Shown: in pieces, positions 17,075 to 25,900 of the stretch | Numbering within the stretch: position 1 is the first letter of the stretch | Layout of the letters: each line of letters starts with the position of its first letter | Origin: Spartinivicinus poritis | GTDB taxonomy: Bacteria > Pseudomonadota > Gammaproteobacteria > Pseudomonadales > Zooshikellaceae | Assembly (NCBI RefSeq): GCF_028858535.1 | Contig: NZ_JAPMOU010000020.1 | Span: 1-64,000 of the forward strand | Direction: 5' to 3' | Length of the DNA: 64,000 nt | Made by a program: the position numbers and the translations under genes | The notes under the pieces: generated by a model | The model's input: the letters and a program-made list of their open reading frames with translations, nothing else | Databases searched by the model: none | Told to the model about the DNA's origin: nothing

Positions 17075-19014
17075 TTGATTTCACTATCCGATTGTTGCTG
17101 TTGAAATTGTTTTAAACGCTGTTGATAGAGTAGTTTTCTTCTTAATAGACCACTGGGGTCATCAGGGATTCGCCTTAACCAGCCTTCTACTTGTTGTTTT
17201 TCCAGGCTATTGGCATCACTGTCCACCAGCTGCTGGGCCTGCTGTTGTGTATCCTGTTGTTCTGCCTCATCAGCCGATTGCTGGCTGAGTTGGCTTGCCT
17301 CTGATGACGGCTTGTCTTGGTCTTGTGCATCCTTTTCAACTGCTTGTTCTGTCTTTTGGCTACTGGACTCTGTCACTTGGTCATCCTGATCTTGCTGACC
17401 GCCTTGAGTTGCTTGGCTATTTTGCTGTGCCTGTTGGTTTTGCTGATCTGAAGACGGTTGACCTTGTTGTGAGTCCGACTGGCTTTGATCCTGCTGATTT
17501 TCACCTTGCTGATTATTGTTTTGAGCACTGTTTTGCTGCTGGTTGTTTTCCTGTTGTTGATTGTCCTGGCTGGACTGACCCTGGTTGTTCTGATCTTGGT
17601 TGTTTTGATTTTGGTTCGATTGCTGTTGGTTTTGCTGCTGTTGCTGTTGTTTTTTCAAGTCTTCCAGAATTTTTTTGTTCTGTTGAGCTTTTTCAAAGTC
17701 GGGGTTGAGCTTAAGGGCTTGCTCATAGGCGCTAATGGCTTCATCTATTTTACCTGCATAAGCTAATGCGTTGCCCTGGTTGTAAAAGCCTTCTGCGCCG
17801 CCTGTCTGCGCAAAGGACTGGGCCGCTTGTTCATATTGTTGGCTTTGGAATTGGCTGGTGCCTTTCCAGCCTGGGTTGGTAAATAGCTCGGCGGCACTGG
17901 CAGTATCGCCATTGGCTAATGCTTTGGCCCCCTGTTGATCGCGGGTTTGCCAAAGGTCTTGCCACCAGCCAGCAGAGGCGGGTTCTGGGAGGGCAAGGGG
18001 CACCAACAACACGGCCATTAACCAGCCCCGTCGGAATCCTATTAAAGCCAGTGGCACTAACAGCAGTAACAACCAATAACCTTGGTCATGCCACTCATCG
18101 AAGGTTTGTTCCACTTCCATGGTGTCAGCCAGGTTATCTGTCTCAGGTAACAGGCGTTCGATATCCTTATCAGTTAGGGTGATATCACTGTAGCGACCAC
18201 CAAACTGCTGGGCTAAATCCGCCAGTTGATTCCGGTTCAGTTTGGCGATAACGATGGCACCCCGTTGATCTTTTAATAAGGTATTATTGACGCGAATAGG
18301 AGCACCTTCCTTAGTACCAATTCCTAAAATAGATAGCTGGTAGGGGGCATTTTTCAACTGTTGTTGAATAGTTTGCAGGGTTTCTTTTTCTAAACCATCA
18401 GTCATTAACAGAATATCGCCACTGCCTGCTTCACTATTATTAAGTAGCTCAAGTGCTTGGCTAATACCTCGATCTGCACGGCTGCCAGTGACTGGCATAA
18501 TTTCTGGGCTGAGGGCTTTCACTAAATTAGCAATGGTTTGGCCGTCATCCGTTAAAGGGGCGATGGTGTAGGCTTCCCCTGCATAAGCCACCAAGCCGGT
18601 TAAACCTTCCTGCCGTTGCTTAAGTAAGTCACGTAATTTTCGTTTCGCCCGGGTTAGCCGGTTGGGTTTTAAATCATCAGCATAGAGTGACAGTGACATA
18701 TCCAGCACAATCACTAAGGGTTGGGCAGACTTTTGTACGGGTAAGGTGACTTTTTGCCAGCTGGGGCCTGCTAGTGCAAGGGTGGCCAGTAGCCATGCTA
18801 GCAGCAATAAGGCTAGTGGCCAGCGCTTCATGGCAGCGCCCGACTCAGTCATTAAGTGTTTCAGCAAGTGGGCAGGAATCACCTGCTCCCACAGCCCCTG
18901 TTTTGGTTGGTAATACCAGAGCCCCCAAACCAGCAGACAGCCAGGGACTAGCAGTAGTAGCCAGAAAGGGCGAATAAAGTGAAAGTCAGCAAGCTCCATC
19001 ATTAGCACCTTCAT
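17068..19014 (-). CDS. BatB-BatC fusion: VWA domain plus TPR with Gln/Asn-rich tail
   Basis: A 648-residue membrane protein joining two parts that are separate genes in many Bat operons. Residues about 10-80 hold two membrane helices, residues about 95-290 a von Willebrand A domain with the metal site DMSLS and LLMTDG, and a third membrane region follows (WLLLLLVPLALIGF). The C-terminal half has TPR repeats (EGFYNQGNALAYAGKIDEA, then ISAYEQALKLNPDFEKA) and a very Gln/Asn/Ser-rich low-complexity stretch (about residues 460-590). It overlaps batA by four bases and batD by seven, so the operon is tightly coupled. Fused BatB/C proteins are common in gammaproteobacteria. Confidence 0.88.
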   Translation of the reverse strand: MKVLMMELADFHFIRPFWLLLLVPGCLLVWGLWYYQPKQGLWEQVIPAHLLKHLMTESGAAMKRWPLALLLLAWLLATLALAGPSWQKVTLPVQKSAQPLVIVLDMSLSLYADDLKPNRLTRAKRKLRDLLKQRQEGLTGLVAYAGEAYTIAPLTDDGQTIANLVKALSPEIMPVTGSRADRGISQALELLNNSEAGSGDILLMTDGLEKETLQTIQQQLKNAPYQLSILGIGTKEGAPIRVNNTLLKDQRGAIVIAKLNRNQLADLAQQFGGRYSDITLTDKDIERLLPETDNLADTMEVEQTFDEWHDQGYWLLLLLVPLALIGFRRGWLMAVLLVPLALPEPASAGWWQDLWQTRDQQGAKALANGDTASAAELFTNPGWKGTSQFQSQQYEQAAQSFAQTGGAEGFYNQGNALAYAGKIDEAISAYEQALKLNPDFEKAQQNKKILEDLKKQQQQQQNQQQSNQNQNNQDQNNQGQSSQDNQQQENNQQQNSAQNNNQQGENQQDQSQSDSQQGQPSSDQQNQQAQQNSQATQGGQQDQDDQVTESSSQKTEQAVEKDAQDQDKPSSEASQLSQQSADEAEQQDTQQQAQQLVDSDANSLEKQQVEGWLRRIPDDPSGLLRRKLLYQQRLKQFQQQQSDSEIKW

Positions 19015-20081
19015 TCATTGCCAAGTAAATTTGCCACATCAGCATGAGATTGTTGTTTTGTTGAAGTGGCTGTCAAACGATTGGAAAGGCTGGGCCAGAG
19101 ACGACTGAGGGTCAGGCCGAAGCTAAGTAACAGCGCAGCTGCCAAAGGCCAGTGATATAAGCTTTTGCTGGGGCGAAAGGTTTGATCCTGTTGGGAAACT
19201 GGTTCCAGCTCATCTAGTAGGGTATAGATTTTATTTAGCTCCTCACTATTTTTGGCTCGAAAATACTGGCCTTGGGTTTTATCTGCCATGGCTTTAAGGG
19301 TTTTTTCATCTAGGTCAATGGAAGGGTTGACCCGTCTTGCCCCAAAGCTGGTGCCGAAAACACCAGGTAAGATCATTTCATCAGCACCCACGCCAATGGT
19401 ATAAATTTTGATGCCTTCTTTGGCTGCCAGCTCGGCTGCTTGAATGGGGGTGACTTCACCCGCGGTATTGGCTCCATCGGTTAATAGGATCAATACTCGA
19501 CTATCCGTTGGGCGTTTACGTAGTTGTTTAACGCCTAACCCGACGGCATCGCCAATAGCGGTATTTTTACCTGCCATACCAATTAATGCTTCATCAAGCA
19601 GGGTGGTGACTGTGCTTAAGTCGTAGGTCATGGGGGCTTGCAAATAGGCTTGACTACCAAACAAAATCAGTCCCAGTCGATCCCCTTTACGGCGGGCGAT
19701 GAAATCTTGTAATACCGCTTTGACCACCGTGAGCCGGTCAACCTGCTTACCCTTCAGCTTTAAATCCTGGTGTTCCATACTACCGGACAAGTCCACAGCC
19801 AACATGAGCTCACGGCTACTGGTGGGTAAGGAAATAGGCTTGCCCACCCAACGGGGCTGGGCTAGTGCCATTAACACCAATAACCAGATGAAGATAACCA
19901 ACAGTTGTTGTAATCGGTTAGCTTGGGTGCTTTGCTGATGTACGTCAGTTGCACTGGCCAAACTTTGATAAAAAGGCACGCGAATCGCTGCCTGTTGCTG
20001 CTTGGCAGGCGGCGTTAGCCAATACACTAAAGCGGGTAGGGGCACTAATAACAATACCCAAGGCCAGTTAAACTCAAACAT
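19011..20081 (-). CDS. batA: BatA-like VWA domain membrane protein
   Basis: About 356 residues with an N-terminal membrane segment (WPWVLLLVPLPALVYW), a second helix (LLVIFIWLLVLMALAQP), a von Willebrand A domain with the complete MIDAS set (AVDLSGSM, TDGAN) and a C-terminal membrane helix. The open frame extends to 20171, but the ATG at 20081 starts MFEFNWPW, the normal BatA beginning, and it overlaps the stop of the DUF4381 gene, which is typical of coupled operon genes. The protein is expected at the inner membrane in a complex with BatB/C. Confidence 0.88.
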   Translation of the reverse strand: MFEFNWPWVLLLVPLPALVYWLTPPAKQQQAAIRVPFYQSLASATDVHQQSTQANRLQQLLVIFIWLLVLMALAQPRWVGKPISLPTSSRELMLAVDLSGSMEHQDLKLKGKQVDRLTVVKAVLQDFIARRKGDRLGLILFGSQAYLQAPMTYDLSTVTTLLDEALIGMAGKNTAIGDAVGLGVKQLRKRPTDSRVLILLTDGANTAGEVTPIQAAELAAKEGIKIYTIGVGADEMILPGVFGTSFGARRVNPSIDLDEKTLKAMADKTQGQYFRAKNSEELNKIYTLLDELEPVSQQDQTFRPSKSLYHWPLAAALLLSFGLTLSRLWPSLSNRLTATSTKQQSHADVANLLGNE

Positions 20082-20559
20082 GATGATTGATCCAACGATA
20101 AGTAAAGTCTTTGAGTTTGTCTGCCGGACAAGTCGGCTGGGGTTGATATTGACCAATGCCAAAAAAGCCATCCGGTAGTTGCACTGGGTGGTTGGGCTGA
20201 TGGCTCACTAAAAACTGGTGCCATAGATCACCCGTTAGTCCAGCAACCTGGCTGCGACCATAGGCGGTCATTGCCACCTGTTTTAATAGTTGATTACAGG
20301 CAGCGACAAATGCCGTTAAATTTTGTTGGTGTTGATATTGCTGCCAATAATTATCCAACAACTGAAGGGCTTGTTTACGGTAGCGGCGCTGGATGGCACG
20401 TTGATACAGCCAGTAACTGACACAACCGATAATAAGAAGCAGCAGAGCCGCTAACATCCACCAGCCCGGTGCCAAAGGCCACAGGCTAACAGGCTCTGGC
20501 TGTACGATGGGTGCCAGCTGCTTTAATACGGCTTCAGGGATGGCTGATGGTTTATCCAT
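20074..20559 (-). CDS. DUF4381 domain protein of the Bat operon
   Basis: A 161-residue protein with a single membrane helix (about residues 31-50, WWMLAALLLLIIGCVSYWLY) and a cytoplasmic C-terminal part, matching DUF4381 in position and layout. It overlaps the DUF58 gene by eight bases and batA by eight. The family is always found between DUF58 and VWA genes; its molecular role is not known. No catalytic motif is visible. Confidence 0.85.
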   Translation of the reverse strand: MDKPSAIPEAVLKQLAPIVQPEPVSLWPLAPGWWMLAALLLLIIGCVSYWLYQRAIQRRYRKQALQLLDNYWQQYQHQQNLTAFVAACNQLLKQVAMTAYGRSQVAGLTGDLWHQFLVSHQPNHPVQLPDGFFGIGQYQPQPTCPADKLKDFTYRWINHHV

Positions 20560-21487
20560 GTCGCCTCCTGTACTGTCCGGCTAGTTTTTCTACTAACTGC
20601 GAAATAGCGGGCTGGGTCGTTGAAAGCTGCAATAAAGGCATCCGGTAACGTTGGCACATAGTGACTAATTGCTGCTGTTGGGTTTGCCACTGTTGTTGAT
20701 AGCGTTGCCGACTAGGCGCATGACGGCTATTAACGGTTAACCGGTGTTGACCATCAGTAACGGCATAAACGCCGGGCTTGGGTAACTGCGCTTCTAGTGG
20801 ATCAGTAATATTGACAATAAATACATCGTTATGTTGAGACAGCTTATAAAGGTGCTGCTCTGCCAGCGGGGGTAATTGATAAAAATTGCCCACTAAAATC
20901 ACCGCACTGCCGGGCTTAACCAATTGACGGCTATGGCCTAAGGCGTGACAAAAATAGTCTGAAGAGGGAAGGGTAGCGGTTTGTTGCCAAGATAACGCTT
21001 GGTTCATTTCCGCTACCCCATGCAACAGTTGCAGTACGGATTTTTTACTGCGCCTGGGTTTGATTTCGTGATGTTGCTGTTGATGATTAAAGACTAAGCC
21101 ACCCACCCGATCACCATGTTGCAAAGAGGCCCAGGCAAAAACGGCTGCGGCTTGCGCTGCAGTGACGGATTTAAAGTCCTGCCGACTACCAAAAAATAAT
21201 GGCAAGCTTTGCTCCACCAGTAAAAACACCGGGCGCTCTCGCTCTTCTTGAAATAATTTGGTGTGAGGTACCTGGGTGCGGGCGGTGACTCGCCAATCAA
21301 TGGTGCGAACATCGTCTCCTGGTTGATAAACCCGCACTTCAGCGAAATCGATACCTCGGCCTTTAAGTTTGGACTGGTATTGGCCTGCTAGACTGCTACG
21401 CACTTTATTCGGGTTAAATAGCTGAATATCTTTGGCCGCCAGCCGCAGCTGAATGAGTTCTTTAATAGATGTATAAGCACCACTCAT
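20552..21487 (-). CDS. DUF58 domain protein of the Bat operon
   Basis: A 311-residue protein with the DUF58 signature: KGRGIDFAEVRVYQPGDDVR followed by TIDWRVTARTQVPHTKLF and EERERPVFLLVEQS, where the last part begins a VWA-like fold. It lies between moxR and DUF4381 in one operon. In the family it is thought to act with the MoxR ATPase in assembly or activation of protein complexes. There is no signal peptide, so it is cytoplasmic or peripheral to the membrane. Confidence 0.9.
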   Translation of the reverse strand: MSGAYTSIKELIQLRLAAKDIQLFNPNKVRSSLAGQYQSKLKGRGIDFAEVRVYQPGDDVRTIDWRVTARTQVPHTKLFQEERERPVFLLVEQSLPLFFGSRQDFKSVTAAQAAAVFAWASLQHGDRVGGLVFNHQQQHHEIKPRRSKKSVLQLLHGVAEMNQALSWQQTATLPSSDYFCHALGHSRQLVKPGSAVILVGNFYQLPPLAEQHLYKLSQHNDVFIVNITDPLEAQLPKPGVYAVTDGQHRLTVNSRHAPSRQRYQQQWQTQQQQLVTMCQRYRMPLLQLSTTQPAISQLVEKLAGQYRRRHG

Positions 21488-21560
21488 AATCCTGAAGAAT
21501 GCCCTGTTATTTTATTTCGAACACCAAAACTGATTATTTGCATCGTTTTGTGGCGTGTCA

Positions 21561-22523
21561 CTAGCTTGCTGGTACTACTTGAATCAGTCGGTCAATCACC
21601 TGGTCGGCATTAACCCCTTCAGCTTCGGCTTCAAAGGTCAAGATTAAACGGTGGCGTAGCACATCGTGTGCAATGGCCTGAACATCATCAGGTGTCACAA
21701 AGTCACGACCTTGTAACCAAGCGTAAGCACGTGCACAGCGATCCAAGGCAATGGTCCCCCGAGGGCTGGCGCCATATTCGAGCCAGCTGGCTAGCTGATC
21801 ATCATAGGCTCGGGCATCCCGGCTAGCTAACACCAGTTGGACAATATACTCTTCAACTGGCTCAGCCATGTGTAACGCCAAAATAGCTTGGCGAGCGGCA
21901 AAGATATCCGCTTGTGTCACGGCTTCGGCAGGCGGGGTAGGTGCCTCAATGGCTTCACCACGGGCTAGCTGTAATATTTTTCGCTCAGCATCTGCAGAAG
22001 GGTAGCCAATCATGACATGCATTAAAAAGCGGTCGAGCTGTGCTTCAGGTAAAGGGTAAGTGCCTTCTTGCTCAATGGGGTTTTGAGTTGCCATTACCAA
22101 AAATAAGTCAGGTAGGGGGTAACTGGTTTTGCCTACACTCACTTGCCGTTCTGCCATGGCTTCAAGCAGGGCTGATTGCACTTTAGCGGGAGCACGGTTA
22201 ATTTCATCCGCTAACACCAGGTTATTGAAAACCGGGCCAGGCTGAAATTCGAAACTGCCATTTTCTGGGCGATAGATATCTGTGCCGGTAATATCAGCAG
22301 GCAACAGATCAGGGGTAAATTGAATACGGTGAAAATCAGCTTCCAAACCATCAGACAGGGCTTTAATGGCTTTGGTTTTGGCTAAACCGGGAGCCCCCTC
22401 GACTAATAAATGACCATCGGCTAACAAGGCAATCAACAGTCGTTCGACTAACCGCTGTTGGCCAATAATCTGGCTAGACAAATATTCTTGTAGGGCAATA
22501 ATTGCTTGTTTTGCTGTTGTCAT
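21561..22523 (-). CDS. MoxR family AAA+ ATPase
   Basis: A 320-residue AAA+ ATPase with the Walker A motif GAPGLAKT at residues 43-50, Walker B LADEINRA, sensor 1 VMATQNPIEQEG and a C-terminal lid. MoxR proteins act as chaperone-like ATPases that work on VWA-domain partners, which fits the batA and batB/C genes downstream. It is the first gene of the operon, with about 70 bases to the DUF58 gene. The promoter must lie in the 22524-22951 intergenic region, from which the glutamate dehydrogenase gene diverges. Confidence 0.93.
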   Translation of the reverse strand: MTTAKQAIIALQEYLSSQIIGQQRLVERLLIALLADGHLLVEGAPGLAKTKAIKALSDGLEADFHRIQFTPDLLPADITGTDIYRPENGSFEFQPGPVFNNLVLADEINRAPAKVQSALLEAMAERQVSVGKTSYPLPDLFLVMATQNPIEQEGTYPLPEAQLDRFLMHVMIGYPSADAERKILQLARGEAIEAPTPPAEAVTQADIFAARQAILALHMAEPVEEYIVQLVLASRDARAYDDQLASWLEYGASPRGTIALDRCARAYAWLQGRDFVTPDDVQAIAHDVLRHRLILTFEAEAEGVNADQVIDRLIQVVPAS

Positions 22524-22951
22524 ATTCCTTCTCTACCACCATGCGTCAAGTGACGGACACCATTGAGGGCGCCGTAAAACTATTGCGCTAATAGCCTGTT
22601 GTCCCTCTTTTAACAAGGGTTTAGTCAACAAGTAGGCTAATTAGTTTTATGGAGTCACTATTTATTTTAGGTCGCAAGGATAAAGGGAATTTTCTGATTT
22701 GCAACTTTCTGTTTTACTGCGCTTTGTTTTGAGGTAAGCAATTCCTATCGCTAGGCTGTTAGACTTATTCGGAAAATACGACTTAAGTTGCTTGCTGACG
22801 TTTATCTATAATCCGTCAGTTTATTTACAGCCTATTTGCAAGTGCATAATAAGTGCTCAGCTGGCCTGGGTTGATGAAGTCATGGCTAAGCTCTTGGTCT
22901 ACGCTTGTAAAGTGTGTGGGTCAGACTGGGCAATACTGCGGAGTTTAAGGT
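22524..22951. other. Divergent intergenic region, moxR / glutamate dehydrogenase
   Basis: 428 bases between divergent genes that must hold both promoters. I see AT-rich stretches but no promoter or operator that I would place with confidence, and no RNA gene. A 63-residue open frame here overlaps the dehydrogenase start in another frame and is not credible. Confidence 0.5.
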
Positions 22952-25900
22952 ATGGGCTATATTTCAGCCGACAACAAAACTGATTATTTAAAAAAACTAG
23001 TGGCCGACGTGGTAACCCATGTGCCGGCCAACCAGGTAGATGCAGTCACAGCATTTACTCACCAGTTCTTTTCGATTGCTGGATTTGAAGATTTATTAAA
23101 GTTTCGTAAAAGTGATATTGTCGGCGGTACATTGTCATTTTGGAAATTTATCCAACAGCACAACCCTGAACAGCCCAAAATTACCATTATTAATCCTGAC
23201 TATGAGCATTTTGGCTGGCACTCTACTCACACGGTTATTCAAATCATTCACCAAGATCTGCCTTTTTTGGTGGACTCCATCCGAATGCGCCTGAATCGGC
23301 GTGGTACTACCATTCATTACCTGCAAAATACCGTACTTAATTCTGTGCGTGATGAAAGCTTTAAGCTGATCTTGCAGTCTGACCAGCAGGGCTCGACGGT
23401 TAAAGAAGCGGTTATGTATTTGGAAATTGACCGACTTGAGCATCAACGTGAGCTGGATGAATTAACTGACGAGCTGAATGGCGTTCTCTCTGATGTCAGG
23501 CTAGCGGTGGCTGATCATCATGCAATCTGTGATAAAGTAGCAGTACTGACCGATCAATTGGCAAGTTCTCATCCCGCTGATCAAGTAGAAGAAGAACAAG
23601 CTTTTTTAAACTGGCTGTTAAGCAATAATTTCACCTTCCTTGGCTATGAAGAAATTGAAGTAAAAGGTAAGGGTAAAAGTAAAAAACCAGTCGCCGTTGC
23701 CAGCTCAGCATTGGGCTTGCTCAAATCGAAACGGGTTGCTGCCCATATCGATTGTGACTTTTTGTCTAATAAAGACATTATCAGTTTTTCTAAGTCAGGC
23801 TTGCGCTCGAGTGTGCATCGCCCAGCTTACCCAGACTACATTGCGGTTAAACAATTCGATAAGGCTGGCGAGGTAGTAGGTGAAGCTCGTATTATGGGGC
23901 TATATACATCTCCTGTTTATTCTGAAAGCCCAAGGCTTATTCCTATTTTACGACAAAAAGTCCAAGCGGTGATTGATCGCAGTGGCGTAGAGCCTTCCAG
24001 TCATCATGGCAAAGAATTAGCCCAGATTTTGGAGGTGTTTCCTCGAGAAGAGCTGTTTCAAATGCAATTTAACCAGCTGTTTGAAACAGCCATGGGTATT
24101 TTGCAAATCCAGGAAAGACGACAGATTCGGGTTTTTATTCGTCAGGATAAAAACTGCCTGTTTTATTCTTGCTTGGTCTATGTACCAAGAGATGTATACA
24201 GCACCCAGTTGCGGATGAAAATGCAGGCTATTTTAGAGCAGCGTTTGGGTACAGTTGACTCTGAGTTTACCACCTATTTTTCAGAGTCGGTGCTGGCTCG
24301 AGTACATTTTACGCTTCGGTTGAACCCTGAAAATGTACTGGATTACAACCTGCAAACCATTACCAATGAAATTATTCAAGCGGCTTATTCTTGGGAAGAT
24401 GAGTTTAAAGACACTCTGTTAGAGGCTAAAGGTGAGGTAGAAGGTAACCACCTGGCGAACCTCTATTGCAGTGGTTTTCAAGCCGGTTATCGAGAAACAT
24501 TTTCACCAAGAACCGCTGTTGTGGATGTGGAACACTGTGAATCGTTATCAGACAGTCATCCTCTGACCATGAGTTTTTATCAGTCAATTGATGATGTAGA
24601 TAACCGGCTACGGTTTAAAGTGTTTCACCAGCACCAACCACTGCCATTATCTGATTTGATACCGATCATTGAAAACTTAGGTTTGCGAGTCATTGGGGAA
24701 TATCCTTACACAGTCCGCAAGTCAACAGGTGAGTCAATCTGGATTCATGATTTCACCTTGCTCTATGGCCAAAATCAGCCGATTAATGTCCAACAGGTGA
24801 ATACTATTTTTCAGGATGCCTTCCAGCATATCTGGTTTGGTCAGGCTGAAAATGATGGCTTTAACCGACTCATTCTGGGTGCACAATTAAGCTGGCGACA
24901 AGTGTCGGTATTAAGGGCCTATGCACGTTATTTAAAACAAATTCGGTTTGGTTTAAGCCAACCCTATATTGAGCAAACTCTCACTGAAAATATCGAAATT
25001 GCCAGATTACTGGTTGAGTTATTTGAAGTTCGCTTTAACCCGGAGTTGCAACTGGGTAACGGGCAGCGTAAAGAACATCAGCAAGCCCTTGAACATAGCA
25101 TTTATGCCGCCCTTGATCAGGTCAGTGTGCTTAACCAGGATCGAACCATTCGTCGTTATGTGGATGTTATTAATGCCACTTTGCGTACAAACTTTTTCCA
25201 ACCGGATGCCAGTGGCCAATTAAAAGATTATATTTCACTTAAATTCTCACCAACTCAGATTCCACAAATTCCACTGCCTTGCCCCATGTTTGAAATATTT
25301 GTTTATTCACCTCGGGTGGAAGGGGTGCATTTACGGGGCGGTAAGGTTGCCCGTGGTGGTTTGCGTTGGTCTGATCGGTTAGAAGATTTCCGTACGGAAG
25401 TATTAGGCCTGGTAAAAGCCCAGCAGGTAAAAAATGCGGTGATTGTACCCGTCGGTGCTAAAGGGGGCTTTGCACCTAAACGACTACCGACAGATAGCCG
25501 GGAAGCCATGCTGGAAGAAGGAATTGCCTGCTATAAGACCTTTATTCGTGCTTTACTGGATGTGACGGATAATTTACAGGAAGGTAAGGTTATTCCTCCA
25601 GCATCAGTTGTCCGTTATGACGGTGATGATCCTTATTTGGTGGTAGCGGCGGATAAAGGAACAGCAACCTTCTCTGATATTGCTAACCAGCTGGCAGAAG
25701 AATATGGCTTCTGGTTAGGCGATGCCTTTGCATCTGGTGGCAGTGTGGGTTATGACCATAAGAAAATGGGGATTACCGCGCGCGGTGCTTGGGTGTCTGT
25801 GCAACGACACTTCCGTGAAAAAGGTATTGATATCCAAAAAGACACTATATCTGTCGTGGGTGTTGGTGATATGGCAGGTGATGTATTTGGTAATGGTATG

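Noticed and set aside
17295-17766. Plus-strand frames of 137 and 93 residues opposite the batBC gene
   Set aside because: They are antisense shadows of the Gln/Asn-rich tract, whose repeated codons keep other frames open; no SD or family match.
22792-22983. 63-residue plus-strand frame before the glutamate dehydrogenase
   Set aside because: It overlaps the dehydrogenase start in another frame and has no SD or recognisable content.
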